Below are positions 11,109-22,713 of a stretch of DNA of 64,000 nucleotides, piece after piece. The notes under the pieces are model-generated. The model did no database searches. It saw only the letters and a list, made by a program, of their open reading frames with translations, and was not told the DNA's origin. The stretch covers positions 62,001 through 126,000 of the forward strand of contig WHVD01000008.1 of assembly GCA_015178975.1 (NCBI GenBank), in the 5' to 3' direction. The position numbers and the translations under genes were made by a program. The first letter of the stretch is position 1. The number at the start of each line of letters is the position of its first letter. Source of the DNA: Hysterangium stoloniferum. Taxonomy: Eukaryota > Basidiomycota > Agaricomycetes > Hysterangiales > Hysterangiaceae.

Positions 11109-14100
11109 CTCTCCACCTAGGAGCTGTTGGGCTTCCAACACCTGAAGCTCAAGCACCTCTGCCTCCTTGGGCCTTCCTAGATCTCTGTAGGTGCTTGCCA
11201 AATTGGCCTTGGCCAGAATGGTGTCAGGATGCTCTGGGCCTAGTATGAGCTGTTGGGCTTCCAACACCTGAAGCTGAAGCACCTCTGCCTCCATGGGCCT
11301 TCCCAGATCTCTATAGGTGCTTGCCAAATTGGCCTTGGCCAGAATGGTGCGAGGGTGCTCTGGACCTAGTATGAGCTGTTGGGCTTCCAACACCTGAAGC
11401 TGAAGCACCTCTGCCTCCTTGGGCCTTCCTAGATCTCTGTAGGTGCTTGCCAAATTGGCCTTGGCCAGAATGGTGCGAGGGTGCTCTGGACCTAGGATGA
11501 GCTGTTGGGCTTCCAACACCTGAAGCTTAAGCACCTCTGCCTCCATGGGCCTTCCCAGATCTCTATAGGTGCTTGCCAAATTGGCCTTGGCCAGAATGGT
11601 GCGAGGGTGCTCTGGACCTAGTATGAGCTGTTGGGCTTCCAACACCTGAAGCTGAAGCACCTCTGCCTCCTTGGGCCTTCCCAGACCACTGTATGTGCTT
11701 GCCAAATTGGCCTTGGCCAGAATGGTGCTAGGGTGCTCTGGACCTAGTATGAGCTGTTGGGCTTCCAACACCTGAAGCTGAAGCACCTCTGCCTCCTTGG
11801 GCCTTCCCAGATCACTGTAGGTGCTTGCCAAATTGGCCTTGGCCAGAATGGTGTGAGGGTGCTCTGGACCTAGTATGAGCTGTTGGGCTTCCAACACCTG
11901 AACCTTCAGCACCTCTGCCTCCATGTGCCTTCCCAGATCTCTGTAGGTGCTTGCCAAATTGGCCTTGGCCAGAATGGTGTCAGGGTGCTCTGGACCTAGT
12001 ATGAGCTGTTGGGCTTCCAACACCTGAAGCTCAAGCACCTCTGCCTCCTTGGGCCTTCCCAGATCTCTGTAGGTGCTTGCCAAATTGGCCTTGGCCAGAA
12101 TGGTGTCAGGGTGCTCTGGACCTACTATGAGCTGTCGGGCTTTGAACACCTGAAGCTCAAGCACCTCTGCCTCCTTGGACCTTCCCAGATCACTGTAGGT
12201 CTTTGCCAAATTGGCCTTGGCCCAAATGGTGTCAGGGTGCTCTGGACCTAGGATGAGCTGTCGGGCTTCCAACACCTGAAGCTGGAGAACCTCTGCCTCC
12301 TTATACCTTCCCAGATCTCTATAGGTGCTTGCCAAATTGGACTTGGCCAGAATGGTGCGAGGGTGCTCTGGACCTAGTATGAGCTGTTGGGCTTCCAACG
12401 CCTGAAGGTTAAGTACCTCTGCCTCCTTGGGCCTTCCCAGATCTCTGTAGGTGCTTGCCAAATTGGCCTTGGCCAGAATGGTGCTAGGGTGCTCTGGACC
12501 TAGGATGAGCTGTCGGGCTTCCAACACCTGAAGCTGAAGCACCTCTGCCTCCTTATGCCTTCCCAGATCACTGTAGGTGCTTGCCAAATTGGCCTTGGCC
12601 AGAATGGTGTCAGGGTGCTCTGGACCTAGTATGAGCTGTTGGGCTTCCAACACCTGAAGCTCAAGCACCTCTGCCTCCTTGGGCCTTCCCAGATTTCTGT
12701 AGGTGCTTGCCAAATTGGCCTTGGCCAGAATGGTGCTAGGGTGCTCTGGACCTAGTATGAGCTGTTGGGCTTCCAACACCTGAAGTTCAAGCACCTCTGC
12801 CTCCTTGGGCCTTCCCAGATCTCTGTAGGTGCTTGCCAAATTGGCCTTGGCCAGAATGGTGCTAGGGTGCTCTGGACCTAGTATGAGCTGTTGGGCTTCC
12901 AACACCTGAAGTTCAAGCACCTCTGCCTCCTTGGGCCTTCCCAGATCTCTGTAGGTGCTTGCCAAATTGGCCTTGGCCAGAATGGTGTCAGGGTGCTCTG
13001 GACCTAGTATGAGCTGTTGGGCTTTCAACACCTGAAGCTCAAGCACCTCTGCCTCCTTGGGCCTTCCCAGATCACTGTAGGTGCTTGCCAAATTGGCCTT
13101 GGCCAGAATGGTGTCAGGGTGCTCTGGACCTAGTATTAGCTGTTGGGCTTCCAATACCTGAAGCTCAAGCACCTCTGCCTCCTTGGACCTTCCCAGATCA
13201 CTGTAGGTCCTTGCCAAATTGGCCTTGGCCAGAATTGTGCCAGGATGCTGTGCACCCAGGACACTGCCTCTTTGCCTCAATAACACTTCCCCCATGTTAT
13301 TTGCAATGTCCCAGTAGCCAAATTCTCCCAATATCAGTGAAAAATTGCTAAACATATCATCATAATAGACTTTCAGATCCTTCCCACCACAACTTCTGCT
13401 TCTAAATGCCTGAATGTGGAGTAAAAGATTCCGTCGCCCCATAATATCCTCCATTGTATCTCCAGTTGTGATAGCCCCTACTAAGAGAGCTCTTGCTGTG
13501 CATATGTAAAGAGAATTATTACTCCTCAAGGCTATATCTCTGCTCCATGCATGAATCACAGGATGCATTGTCCAGGAAAGAGACCTATATGTATCATCAC
13601 CTTTGGATAGCAAGGAATAATCACATAATACTTGCATTGCCTGTCTAAATTTCATATTCATCCATTCTCCATTCTCATTGCATTTAAGTAAATGAGTGGG
13701 AAGATCAGATCTTGTAGTTTGCAGTTGTTCATCATATATGTCTGGTGGAGTTGATTCGGCAGCTTGTTTGAATATTGTTTCCATAATATTTTGGTGATGA
13801 AAGAAACCTAACACTCTGAGAATGAATAGGGCATTCTGTGCAGTTTCAGGATAGGCAACAGATGTTTCAATGAGATTAAATGAGATATTCAATGTACTAT
13901 ATACAGTGTGGTTATATCTTGATGCTCCCTTCAGAGAAGGATGGTCAGCATCCAGCAAGTTTGCTGTCTGTATTTGGTACATTTTCAAATAATCATCAAG
14001 TGTGCACAATCCTGCAGATATTGTTGCTCCAGCAACATCCACAGCAAGGGGTAAAGAGTCCAGAGTTTCTACAATGTGTTGTGACATTGTAATCATTGTA

Positions 14101-16030
14101 GTATCAGAATGCTTTGGAAGCCTTGCTGCAGTTTCAAATAAAGAAAGAGCACTGTCTTGATCCATTGGTAGAATTTCAAGGGATGATGGTACATGGGCCA
14201 TAAGAACAGGACTCCGGCTTGTAATCAGGGCATGAATCAACCTGATTTTGCCTAAATATTGAAGGATTTCATCATCCATCCCATCAGCATTATCAAATAT
14301 AAGAAGCCACTTCCTTCTATTATGAGACAACCATTCCAGAACTGCATCACTGGATCTTTCAACACCTTGTGCTCTAACTTCAGGATCATCAGCAACACTA
14401 GCAAAACTATTTTGTAAGGTCACTGTGTCTGTAGCATCAATCCAGATAATTCTCCAGTAGTTACTGATTGATTGATTAAAATCTATAGAACAGACTCATT
14501 GAAGTGGCATGTTACTTACTAGTCTTTGGTCAGCACCTCTTCAATGAATTTCAAACAGATCTGAGTTTTCCCAACCCCTGCCATTCCATATAAAAGAAAG
14601 TGCCTCCATGGTTGAGGATTATGAGGGGCAAAGAATTTCCTCAGTGTTACAAGATGTTCCTCTTGTCCCAAGAACCTTGGACTAGGGCAGAGTTTAGCCC
14701 TATATGTCATTCCCATTGACTGCACCTCTATTGTGCAAAATGATATTAATATGCAAAATATTTAATAGATATTCTTACCAGCATACTCAAACTTAGTCCA
14801 CCAAAGTTGGATTGAGGATGGGGCTTTCTTGCCCAGATCTTGTATGGTGGCCAATATAAAGATAAAGTCATCATCACTTGGAGATGCAAATTTGATCATC
14901 CCATTATGATCCTTAGACATGCCTATCACTTCCATATCAACAGCACCTGGGATTGCAGCAGATACTTTAGAAACAATCTTGGAAAGACAATGTAAGTTTA
15001 TCACAGCCATGAGCATATACACAAACTCACAATTTGAGAACTTTTATCAGGCAGAACAGTCGGCAAAGTTTCATAAAAGAATTTGGTACAGAAATTTCCA
15101 CTTATTGCATTGTAAGAAGACAATTGCTGCTGCAACCACTCAGAGTTGGAGATCAAGTGCTTCAATAATACATTATTAGTTCTGCTTGATAGCGATGCAA
15201 GTTTCAGCAATTCATTAGCAGGATTGGTAATGGCAGGGGTGCCTTGATGTGGTGTGCCGAGGAATAAAATCCCATATGTAGACAAAGCTATCCATTTGTG
15301 TTCAACCAGGTGACCTTTGTGCGCCTGACTGGCTTGTATCAAAGCCTGACGGGCATCAACATTTAATTATAGCCGGACATCTATTACAAAAATCAACGCA
15401 CGTGTTTGAGAATAATCCCTCCAAGGCTGTGTGCAATGAAGATTATGGGCCGTTTCTGAGGTACTTCCTATGAGGAAATCATAAATTCGCTACATATGAA
15501 TTGTACAAACCGTAGTATCTGAAATTCGTCTGAAAGAAGCCAAGCGTGCAAGAAAGCTCTCTGCGTGACCATCCAATGTCTGCGTGGACGATCCAGCTGC
15601 ACTCTGGGTGTAGGCATCATAACCATACGTCAAAATCCTAGCGGAAGGTACACCCTGGGGTAAGAAATCGCGAAGCCAGAGACTACCATTGCCTGCTGTC
15701 CACGATGCCTCACGATGTCCATCCAAGCCGTGGATGGCCAGGATGCTGTAAAAGACGTAGTTGAGTCTCGGTGAACAAAACAATGTGATATTTGATCGCT
15801 TACTCGATCAACGGAGAAGTACCTGGTGAAAGCTCCTTGATGCCGAAACACTGAGAGCGGGTTTGTTCTTCAGCGTTAGATTGGAATGTATCAGGTACTA
15901 GTCCGACTGAAGGCGATAAGGAACCTTTAGACCGTAACTGCTGCGGAGGGATCAGAAAAGAACCCAGAGGTTCTGACTCTTCAGGGTACAAAAAAAAGGC
16001 TCGTTTCAGACGCCTAAAGATAGGAATCAT
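11103..16030 (-). CDS. NLR-A: alpha/beta-hydrolase - NB-ARC - TPR protein
   Basis: Model: complement of 11103-14463, 14520-14727, 14779-14977, 15031-15345, 15402-15467, 15511-15745, 15804-16030; 1536 residues, all phases consistent. The N-terminus is a SesB/DUF676-like hydrolase with VAIHGLDG-type strand and IAHSLGG elbow (Ser168) and LFLGTPHQGT (about 203-212). The NB-ARC domain has a GMAGVGKTQ P-loop (about 395-403), Walker B WLLIFDNAD and an ITSR sensor. The C-terminus is 17 TPR units of 42 residues, then GGEC. In fungi such proteins are STAND-type receptors linked to non-self recognition or programmed cell death; the ligand is unknown. Intron 3 uses donor GTGCGT, against GTAGGT in NLR-B. 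The last two codons are the start of LTR-C. No internal stop is seen. Confidence 0.9.
11130..13260 (-). repeat. coding TPR array of NLR-A, 17 units of 126 bp
   Basis: Seventeen tandem 126-bp units. Each encodes a kinesin-light-chain-like TPR close to GPEHPDTILAKANLASTY followed by DLGRPKEAEVL. Variation concentrates at a few positions: the residue after HP (D, S, H, R, G), after NLA, after TY, after LGR and after EVL. The remainder is nearly invariant. The order of variants differs from NLR-B. Confidence 0.92.
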
Positions 16031-16337
16031 TCTTTGGAAATTTGCTCGTGGTGAGGGATGCTAGTATAAGTTTCGCTAACAGGCGGTGCAGACTGAAAGA
16101 ACGATAAGAGTGACATGTCACCTCGCTTTTTTCGCAGTCACTTCCCACGCCTGTGACTTTTGTCTGTTCATTCATTGTACTCAAAGAAAGTTCACAGGAT
16201 TCATCAAGAATGTGTATCTCAGCACTACTATTGCGGCGCATTCCAGGTCTGACCGGATAGAGCCGTGAAATCTCGCGGTACGTCCAATCTTTCATTGCAC
16301 TTGAGCACTGTACACGTTCGTTGACGTTTCTTTTCAA
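16014..16337 (-). other. possible uORF overlapping NLR-A start
   Basis: An ORF in another frame (107 codons, with an internal ATG shared with the NLR-B counterpart at 22452-22730) ends 17 bp inside the NLR coding region. A related but altered frame lies upstream of NLR-C at 19003-19266. It might be an upstream ORF or 5' leader. Its conservation may only reflect recent duplication. Confidence 0.3.
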
Positions 16338-18660
16338 TGTAGTACATTTCCTTTACGTGACGCTCGGAAGAACAACGCGTTCCCTTCAACAACCTGCTTA
16401 CCTTTTATTAGCAGACATTATGGAATTCGATGGTCAGGCAGCGGGCCGATAATTCGATAATTTCTTTTTGCAAGTGATTGCGACTAAGCTCACAAAATCA
16501 TCATTACCTCCGTCTCGCCTTGCAACTTATCATCCATAGCCATCAGTTATTCACGTCCCCCATACTCTGCTGTGAGCTCAATGTGAAGTGGTGTGCTGAT
16601 AGAACTTAGGGACCAGTGGCAGAGAGGCTGATATTCTAGGAAGGGACCGACACGCCAAATCATAGTTGCTCAATCTCCCAAGCTTCCACAACCGTCTCTT
16701 TTCAAACACACTGACCACGTGCTTGGAAAGGGTCCATGAATGACTAGCACGCCGCCATGACCTTCTCCCCTCTACCACATGTAGGGATCCACGCTTACGT
16801 GTTGGGCTTGAGCTCATGACATCAAGCTATACCGTCGGTTGCCGCAACTCCACAGGTATGGATTGTATTTGAAAGGTGTACCACATGTCTGTCAGTGTCC
16901 TTCTTCCGGTCCCTTTGTGGAATCACGTCCTTCTCTGCAAGACATAGTTAGCTGTTGCTACCTCGTTTAATGCTGTTGTCCTCGGCCTTCTTTGGATTCC
17001 GTTACTTTCCATCGTCCAATAACAGCATTATTCGATCGAATGTATGTTTGTGAATAGCGCGCACTTACAATTTTTTTTCCTGCTATGTTATTTGCGGCGG
17101 GCAATGTGTCGTTGGAGGAATTCATAATTTGAAGGAAATAGTATATCATAGGAAGCCCAGTGCCTCTCTAATTCCCACCACCATTCTCTTAGAATACCAC
17201 CTCAAGTTCATTGGACTGATTGGCAATGGTTCTGCTGTTACAGTCAAATACTGTCCCTGTCAAATATCTTCATACCGTCTTCAAGATCATATTAACTGAA
17301 AATGTACGGTTAAAATATGTCCCCTTTCCTTTTCCCAGAGATGAGATTGTATCGTATCTTCACTCACATTGGGGTTCGTCATGGTAGACCGTAGACAGTC
17401 AAAAATCACAAAACGCACTCAATTGGACAATGGACATGTTATTACAAAGAGCGATGTTAGCAGTTAGGTCGATGGCAGGGGTGGGAAGTGGAAGGATTGA
17501 GATGTATGTTGCAAAAAAAAGAGAGCAGTTTGGGATAATACTATAATGTGCGCGTAATTGGTAAGAGCCTCTCCCGTCGACCTCAGCATGATTTCCGCTG
17601 TAACTTTCACGGGCGCATGAGGGTACGGTATCTCCACCATGCATTCAGCCGCAAACGGCTTCAACGGTGCTATGTATCTCGCAACTAGCGTGCTGGCTAG
17701 ACAATGTATTCTGACACTGATGCAACACTAAATCTCATGGGCTCTCCCGACAAATTTCAGTTAGAGTATCCGATATAAACTGTATGTTCAATGATTAGCG
17801 ATGAAAAGAACCATGAACAGCAGGCGATCAAAAGTCAAGTCGGCGGCGTTCATCCCATTTCTCCGCAAGAATAGTACATTTACAATGTGTTTCCCCTGCT
17901 AAGGTATTTGCGGCGTTTGCGAGTACATGGTGTGGGAGCAAGAGTGAAGCAGGCATGTACATGACTTTTGTCGACTGTAATTCTAGTATGCCAGGAAAGA
18001 AACAATGTTCCAAACAATTTTCCAGAACGTCAGATATGATACTGAGCGGCGCGGTATTGACAAAGAAACATCGATCTAATAACGCTGTTTATTCGACGAT
18101 GGAAGGTAACAGAATCCGAAAAAGGTCGTCACTATGTCTGGCGGAGAAGGACGGGATTCCACAAACGTCCTTTGCGGTATTATTCAGCCAAACCTCATAT
18201 TTCACCGTGCCAGAATTCTACTTGCAGGACCAGCGCCACCTATCTCCCATACCAATATGCACGGAGTCATGTAGCAGATGTCCCTTTATCCAGGTGTTAA
18301 CGTGATACTGTCCTCGCCGCGTTGCTGTAGTGGTTTGAACAGGATCGTTAACGGACTCGATTAGCGTCACCCAATACCAGAGCACAGACGGTTAGTATAA
18401 CCAGTCATATACTTCTTTCAGCTGTTCATGATAATGTGAACTACTATGAGACTAAGTGGACGGTAACACGATGAAAGATAATGGGACGTACGTTCGTTAA
18501 TCGCCATGCTAGCAACTACTAATAGGCTTCACTCTTGTGCAATGAGGCGAAGACCGGGCTGTGTTGAACAGTGACTTGTGGCGTTCAAATTAGCGGCCGA
18601 GAAGTGATAGATGTACAGCCTTGCACCTGGAGTAAGCAGGATGGACATACCACATCCAAC
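16031..18660. promoter_or_regulatory. head-to-head intergenic region NLR-A / NLR-C
   Basis: The ~2.6 kb between the divergent NLR-A and NLR-C starts is itself partly self-inverted. The block at 16920-17150 (minus) resembles 18030-18170 (plus), so the two genes seem to have homologous upstream regions. A middle block (17400-17700) reads open on the minus strand for about 65 codons, but the mirror copy near 21120 has an indel in it, so I treat it as non-coding. Confidence 0.5.
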
Positions 18661-19790
18661 TGCTGTGCCCCAGCAACTCCAATTTGGCGGATTGGTCACT
18701 TTCTAGAATATCAGCCTCTCCACCACTGGTCCTCAAGTTCCTGTGGCACACCACTTCAGATTCAGTTCACAGCAGAGTACAGGAGACATCAATAACTGAC
18801 GGCTATGAGTGACAAGTCGCAAGACGAGACGGAGGCAACGATGATTTTGTAAGGTGGAACTTGATCGCAATCTCTTGCAAATAAATCTTCTCGACTCGCT
18901 GACAACAGCAGCTGACCATCGAGTTCCATAATATCTGCTAATATGACGTGCGGGTGTTGTTGAAAGGGACGTGTTGTTCTTCTGAGCGTCTGGTAGAGGA
19001 AATTGTACTACGTTGAAAAGAAACGTCAAATAACGTGTACAGTGCTCATCTGCAATGAAAGATTGGGCGGACGGCAGTTTTCACGGCGTTATCCGTTCAG
19101 ACGTGGAATGCGCCGCAGTGGTAGTGTTGAGATACACATTCTTGATGAATCCTGTGACCTTTCTTTGAGTATAATGAATGAACGGACAGAAGTCATAGGC
19201 ATGGGAAGTGACTGCAGGAAAAGCCCGGTGACTTGTCACGCCGCTTATGGTTCTTCAGCACGTTAGGGCAACTTACAGCCGCATCCCTCACCACGAGGAA
19301 AGGTCCGAGGAATGATTCCTATCTTGAGGCGTCTGAAACGAGCCTTTCTTTTATACCCTGAAGAGTCAGAACCTCTGGGTTCTTTTCTGATCCCTCCGCA
19401 GCAGTTACGGTCTGAAGGTTCTTTATCGCCTTCAGGACGTGATACATTCCAATCCAACCCTCAAGAACAAACCCGCTCTCAGGGTTTCGGCATCAAGGAG
19501 GTATTTCTCCGTTAATCGAGTACACAATCAAATATCACATTCTATTGTCCACCGAGAGTCAACTACGTCTTTTACAGCATCGTGGCCATCCACGACTTGG
19601 ACGGACATTGGGAGGCATCGTGGACAGCAGGCAATGGTACTCTCGATTTCTTACCCCAGCGTGTATCTTCCACTAGGTTTTTGACGTATGGTTATGATGC
19701 CTACACCCAGAGCGAGGCTGGATCGTTCACGCAAACATTGGATGGTCACGCTAAAGACGTTTTGAATATCTCAGCGTAAAACGTTCGCTG
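18660..19790 (+). pseudogene. NLR-C: truncated third NLR copy at palindrome centre
   Basis: Homologous in plus orientation to 22085-23210, the upstream region and first exons of NLR-B. Translation from the ATG at 19312 gives MIPILRRLKRAFLLYPEESE, as in the intact genes. A 10-bp deletion near 19497 shifts the frame before intron 1, and bases encoding LWLR are missing near 19640. Homology stops at about 19790 within the hydrolase domain, so NB-ARC and TPR are absent. It is a 5' remnant pointing away from NLR-A. Confidence 0.85.
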
Positions 19791-19929
19791 AGAGGTTCAC
19801 TAACTATACTCTATATATGTAATAGTATATTCGAGAGGAGACTGAACACTTATGACCCTTATTGCGTCTTCTTGAGACAGAATGTCTCACCTTTTCATAC
19901 AAGCGCTTACTTCTACAATACTAATACAA

Positions 19930-20100
19930 ATCTCCGTTTCATCTTGGGACTTGTCACCCATAGCCGTCAGTTATTCATCCCTCGTACTCTGCTGAGCTCA
20001 ATCTGAAGTGATGTGCCGAAAGAACTTGAGGACCAGTGGCGGAGAGGCCGATATTCTAGGAAACGACCCATACGCCAAATTGGCAGCTGTAAGATGTGGT
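19930..20100 (-). pseudogene. remnant D: upstream fragment of a fourth NLR copy
   Basis: Minus-strand homology to the region just upstream of the NLR first exon (compare 16560-16640 and 18700-18850). No coding exon remains. With NLR-B it forms the mirror of the NLR-A/NLR-C divergent pair. Confidence 0.55.
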
Positions 20101-22450
20101 ATGTCCATCCTGCTCACTCCAGGTGCAAGGCTGTACATCTATCACTTCTCGGCCGCTAATTTGAACGCCACAAGTCACTGTTCAACACAGCCCGGTCTTC
20201 GCCTCATTGCACAAGTGTGAAGCCTATTGGTAGTTGTTAGCATGGCGATTAACAAACGTACGTCCCATTATCTATCGTCGTGGTAGCGTTCACTTAGTCT
20301 CATGGTGGTTCACACTATCATAGACAGCTGAAAGAAGGATATCACTGCTTATACTAATCGTCCGTGTCTGGTATTGGGTGACGCGAATCGAGTCCGTTAA
20401 TGATCCTGCTCGAACCGCTCCAGCAATGCGGCGAGGACAGTATCAAGGTACCACCTGGATAAAGGGACATCTGCTACACGTGTCTCCGTGCGTATGGAAG
20501 ATAGGTGGCGCTGGTCTTGCAAGTAGAATTCTGGCCGATTAAATATGAAGTTTCGCTGTAAACGATAGGCAAATAATACCGCGAAGTACCTTTGTGGAAT
20601 CCCGCCCTTCTCCGCCAGACATAGTTACGACCTTTTTCGGATTCTGTTACCTTCCATCGTCGAATAAACAGCGTTATTAGATCAATGTTTCTTTGTCAAT
20701 ACCGCACCGCTCAGTATCATATCGGACGTTGTGGAAAATTGTTTGGAACCTCGTTTCTTTGCTGGCATACGCCGACAGACTAGAATTACAGTCGACAAAA
20801 GTCATGTACATGCCTGCTTCACTCTTGCTCCCACACCATGTACTCGCAAACGCCGCAAATACCATAGCAGGGGAAACACATTGTAAATGTACTATTCTTG
20901 CGGAGAAATGGGATGAACGCCGCCGACTTGACTTTTGATCACCTGCTGTTCATGTGTTGGTTCTTTTCATCGCTAATCATTGAACATACAGTTTATATCG
21001 GATACTCTAACTGAAATTTGTCGGGAGAGTCCATGAGATGTAAAGTGTTGCATCAGTGTCAGAATGCATTGTCTAGCCAGCACGCCAGTTGTGAGATACA
21101 TAGCACCGTTGAAGGCGTTTGCGGCTGAATGCATGTGGAGATACTGTACCCTCATGCGCCCGTGAAAGTTACAGCGGAAATCATTCTGAGGTCGACGGGA
21201 GCGGCTCTTACCAATTACGTGCACATTATAGTATTATCCCAAACTGCTCTCTTTTTTTTGCAACGTACATCTCAATCCTTCCACTCCCACCCCTGCCATC
21301 CACCTAATCGCTAACGTCGCTCCTTGTAATGGGACATGTCCATTGTCCAATTGAGTGCGTTTTGTGAATTTTGATTGTCTACTGTCTACCATGACGAACC
21401 CCAATGTGAGTGAAGATACGATACAATCTCATCTCTGGGGGTCATTTTTTAACCGTAAAGTTTCGGTTAATATGACTTGCTCTTGAAGACGGTATGAAGA
21501 TATTTGACAGGGACAGTATTGGACTGTAACAGCAGAACCATTGCCAATCAGTCCAATGAACTTGAGGTGGTATTCTAAGAGGATGGTGGTAATTATAGAG
21601 GCACTGGGGTTACTATTTCCCTCAAAATTATGAATTACTCCAACGACACATTGTCCGCCGCGAATACCATAGCAGGAAAAACAAATTGTAAGTGCGCGGT
21701 ATTCACAAAGAAATATCGATTGACTAATGCTGTTTATTGGACGATGGAAAGTAACTGAATCCAAAGAAGGCCGAGGACAACAGCATTAAACGAGGTAGCA
21801 ACAGCTAACTATGTCTTGCAGAGAAGGACGTGATTCCACAAAGGGACCGGAAGAAGGACACTGACAGACATGTGGTACACCTTTCAAATGCAATCCATAC
21901 CTGTGGAGTTGCGGCAACTGACGGTATAGCTTGATGTCATGACCTCAAGCCCAACATGTAAGCGTGGATCCCTACATGTGGTAGAGGGGAGAAGGTTATG
22001 GCGGCGTGCTAATCATTCATGGACCCTTTCCAAGCACGTGGTCAGTGCGCTTGAAAAGAGACGGTTGTGGAAGCTTGGGGGATTGAGCAACTATGATCTG
22101 GCGTATCGGTCGCTTCCTAGAATATCGGCCTCCCCGCCACTTGTCCTCAAGTTCTATCGGCACACCACTTCACACATTGAGCTCACAGCAGAGTATGGGG
22201 GACGTGAATAACTGACGGCTATGGGTGATAAGTCGCAAGACGAGATGGAGGCAAAGATGATGTTATGCAATAACTTGCAAAAAAAATTTATCGGCCCGCT
22301 GCCAACAGCAGCTGACCATCGAATTCCATAATGTCTGCTAATAAAAGGTAAGCAGGTTGCTGAAGGGAACGCGTTGGTCTTCCGAGGGTCACGTAAAGGA
22401 CATTGTACTACGTTGAAAAGAAACGTCAACTAACGACAGTGCTCAAGTGC
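20100..22450. promoter_or_regulatory. head-to-head intergenic region remnant D / NLR-B
   Basis: Inverted copy of 16300-18660. Blocks at 20580-20720 (minus) and 21700-21860 (plus) resemble each other, as in the left arm. The small ORFs here (for example 21939-22211, mirrored at 16578-16817) are shared between arms but show no recognisable domain. Confidence 0.45.
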
Positions 22451-22713
22451 AATGAAAGATTGGGCGTACCGCGAGATTTCACGGCTCTATCCGGTCAGAT
22501 CTGGAATGCGCCGCAATAGTAGTGAGATACACATTCATGATGAATCCTGTGAACTTTCTTTGAGTACAATGAATGAACGGACAAAAGTCACAGGCGTGGG
22601 AAGTGACTGCGAAAAAAGCGAGGTGACATGTCACTCTTATCGTTCTTTCAGTCTGCACCGCCCGTTAGCGAAACTTATACTAGTATCCCTCACCACGAGC
22701 AAATTTCCAAAGA

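Noticed and set aside
11130-13260. Regular direct repeats suggestive of a CRISPR-like array
   Set aside because: Units are 126-bp coding TPR repeats without unique spacers, in a eukaryotic gene; the same frame runs through all units.
17464-17740. Possible small gene in the NLR-A/NLR-C intergenic region (open frame with PYPHAPVKVTAEI)
   Set aside because: The mirror copy near 21119-21307 has an indel breaking the upstream frame and no domain is recognisable; kept as intergenic.
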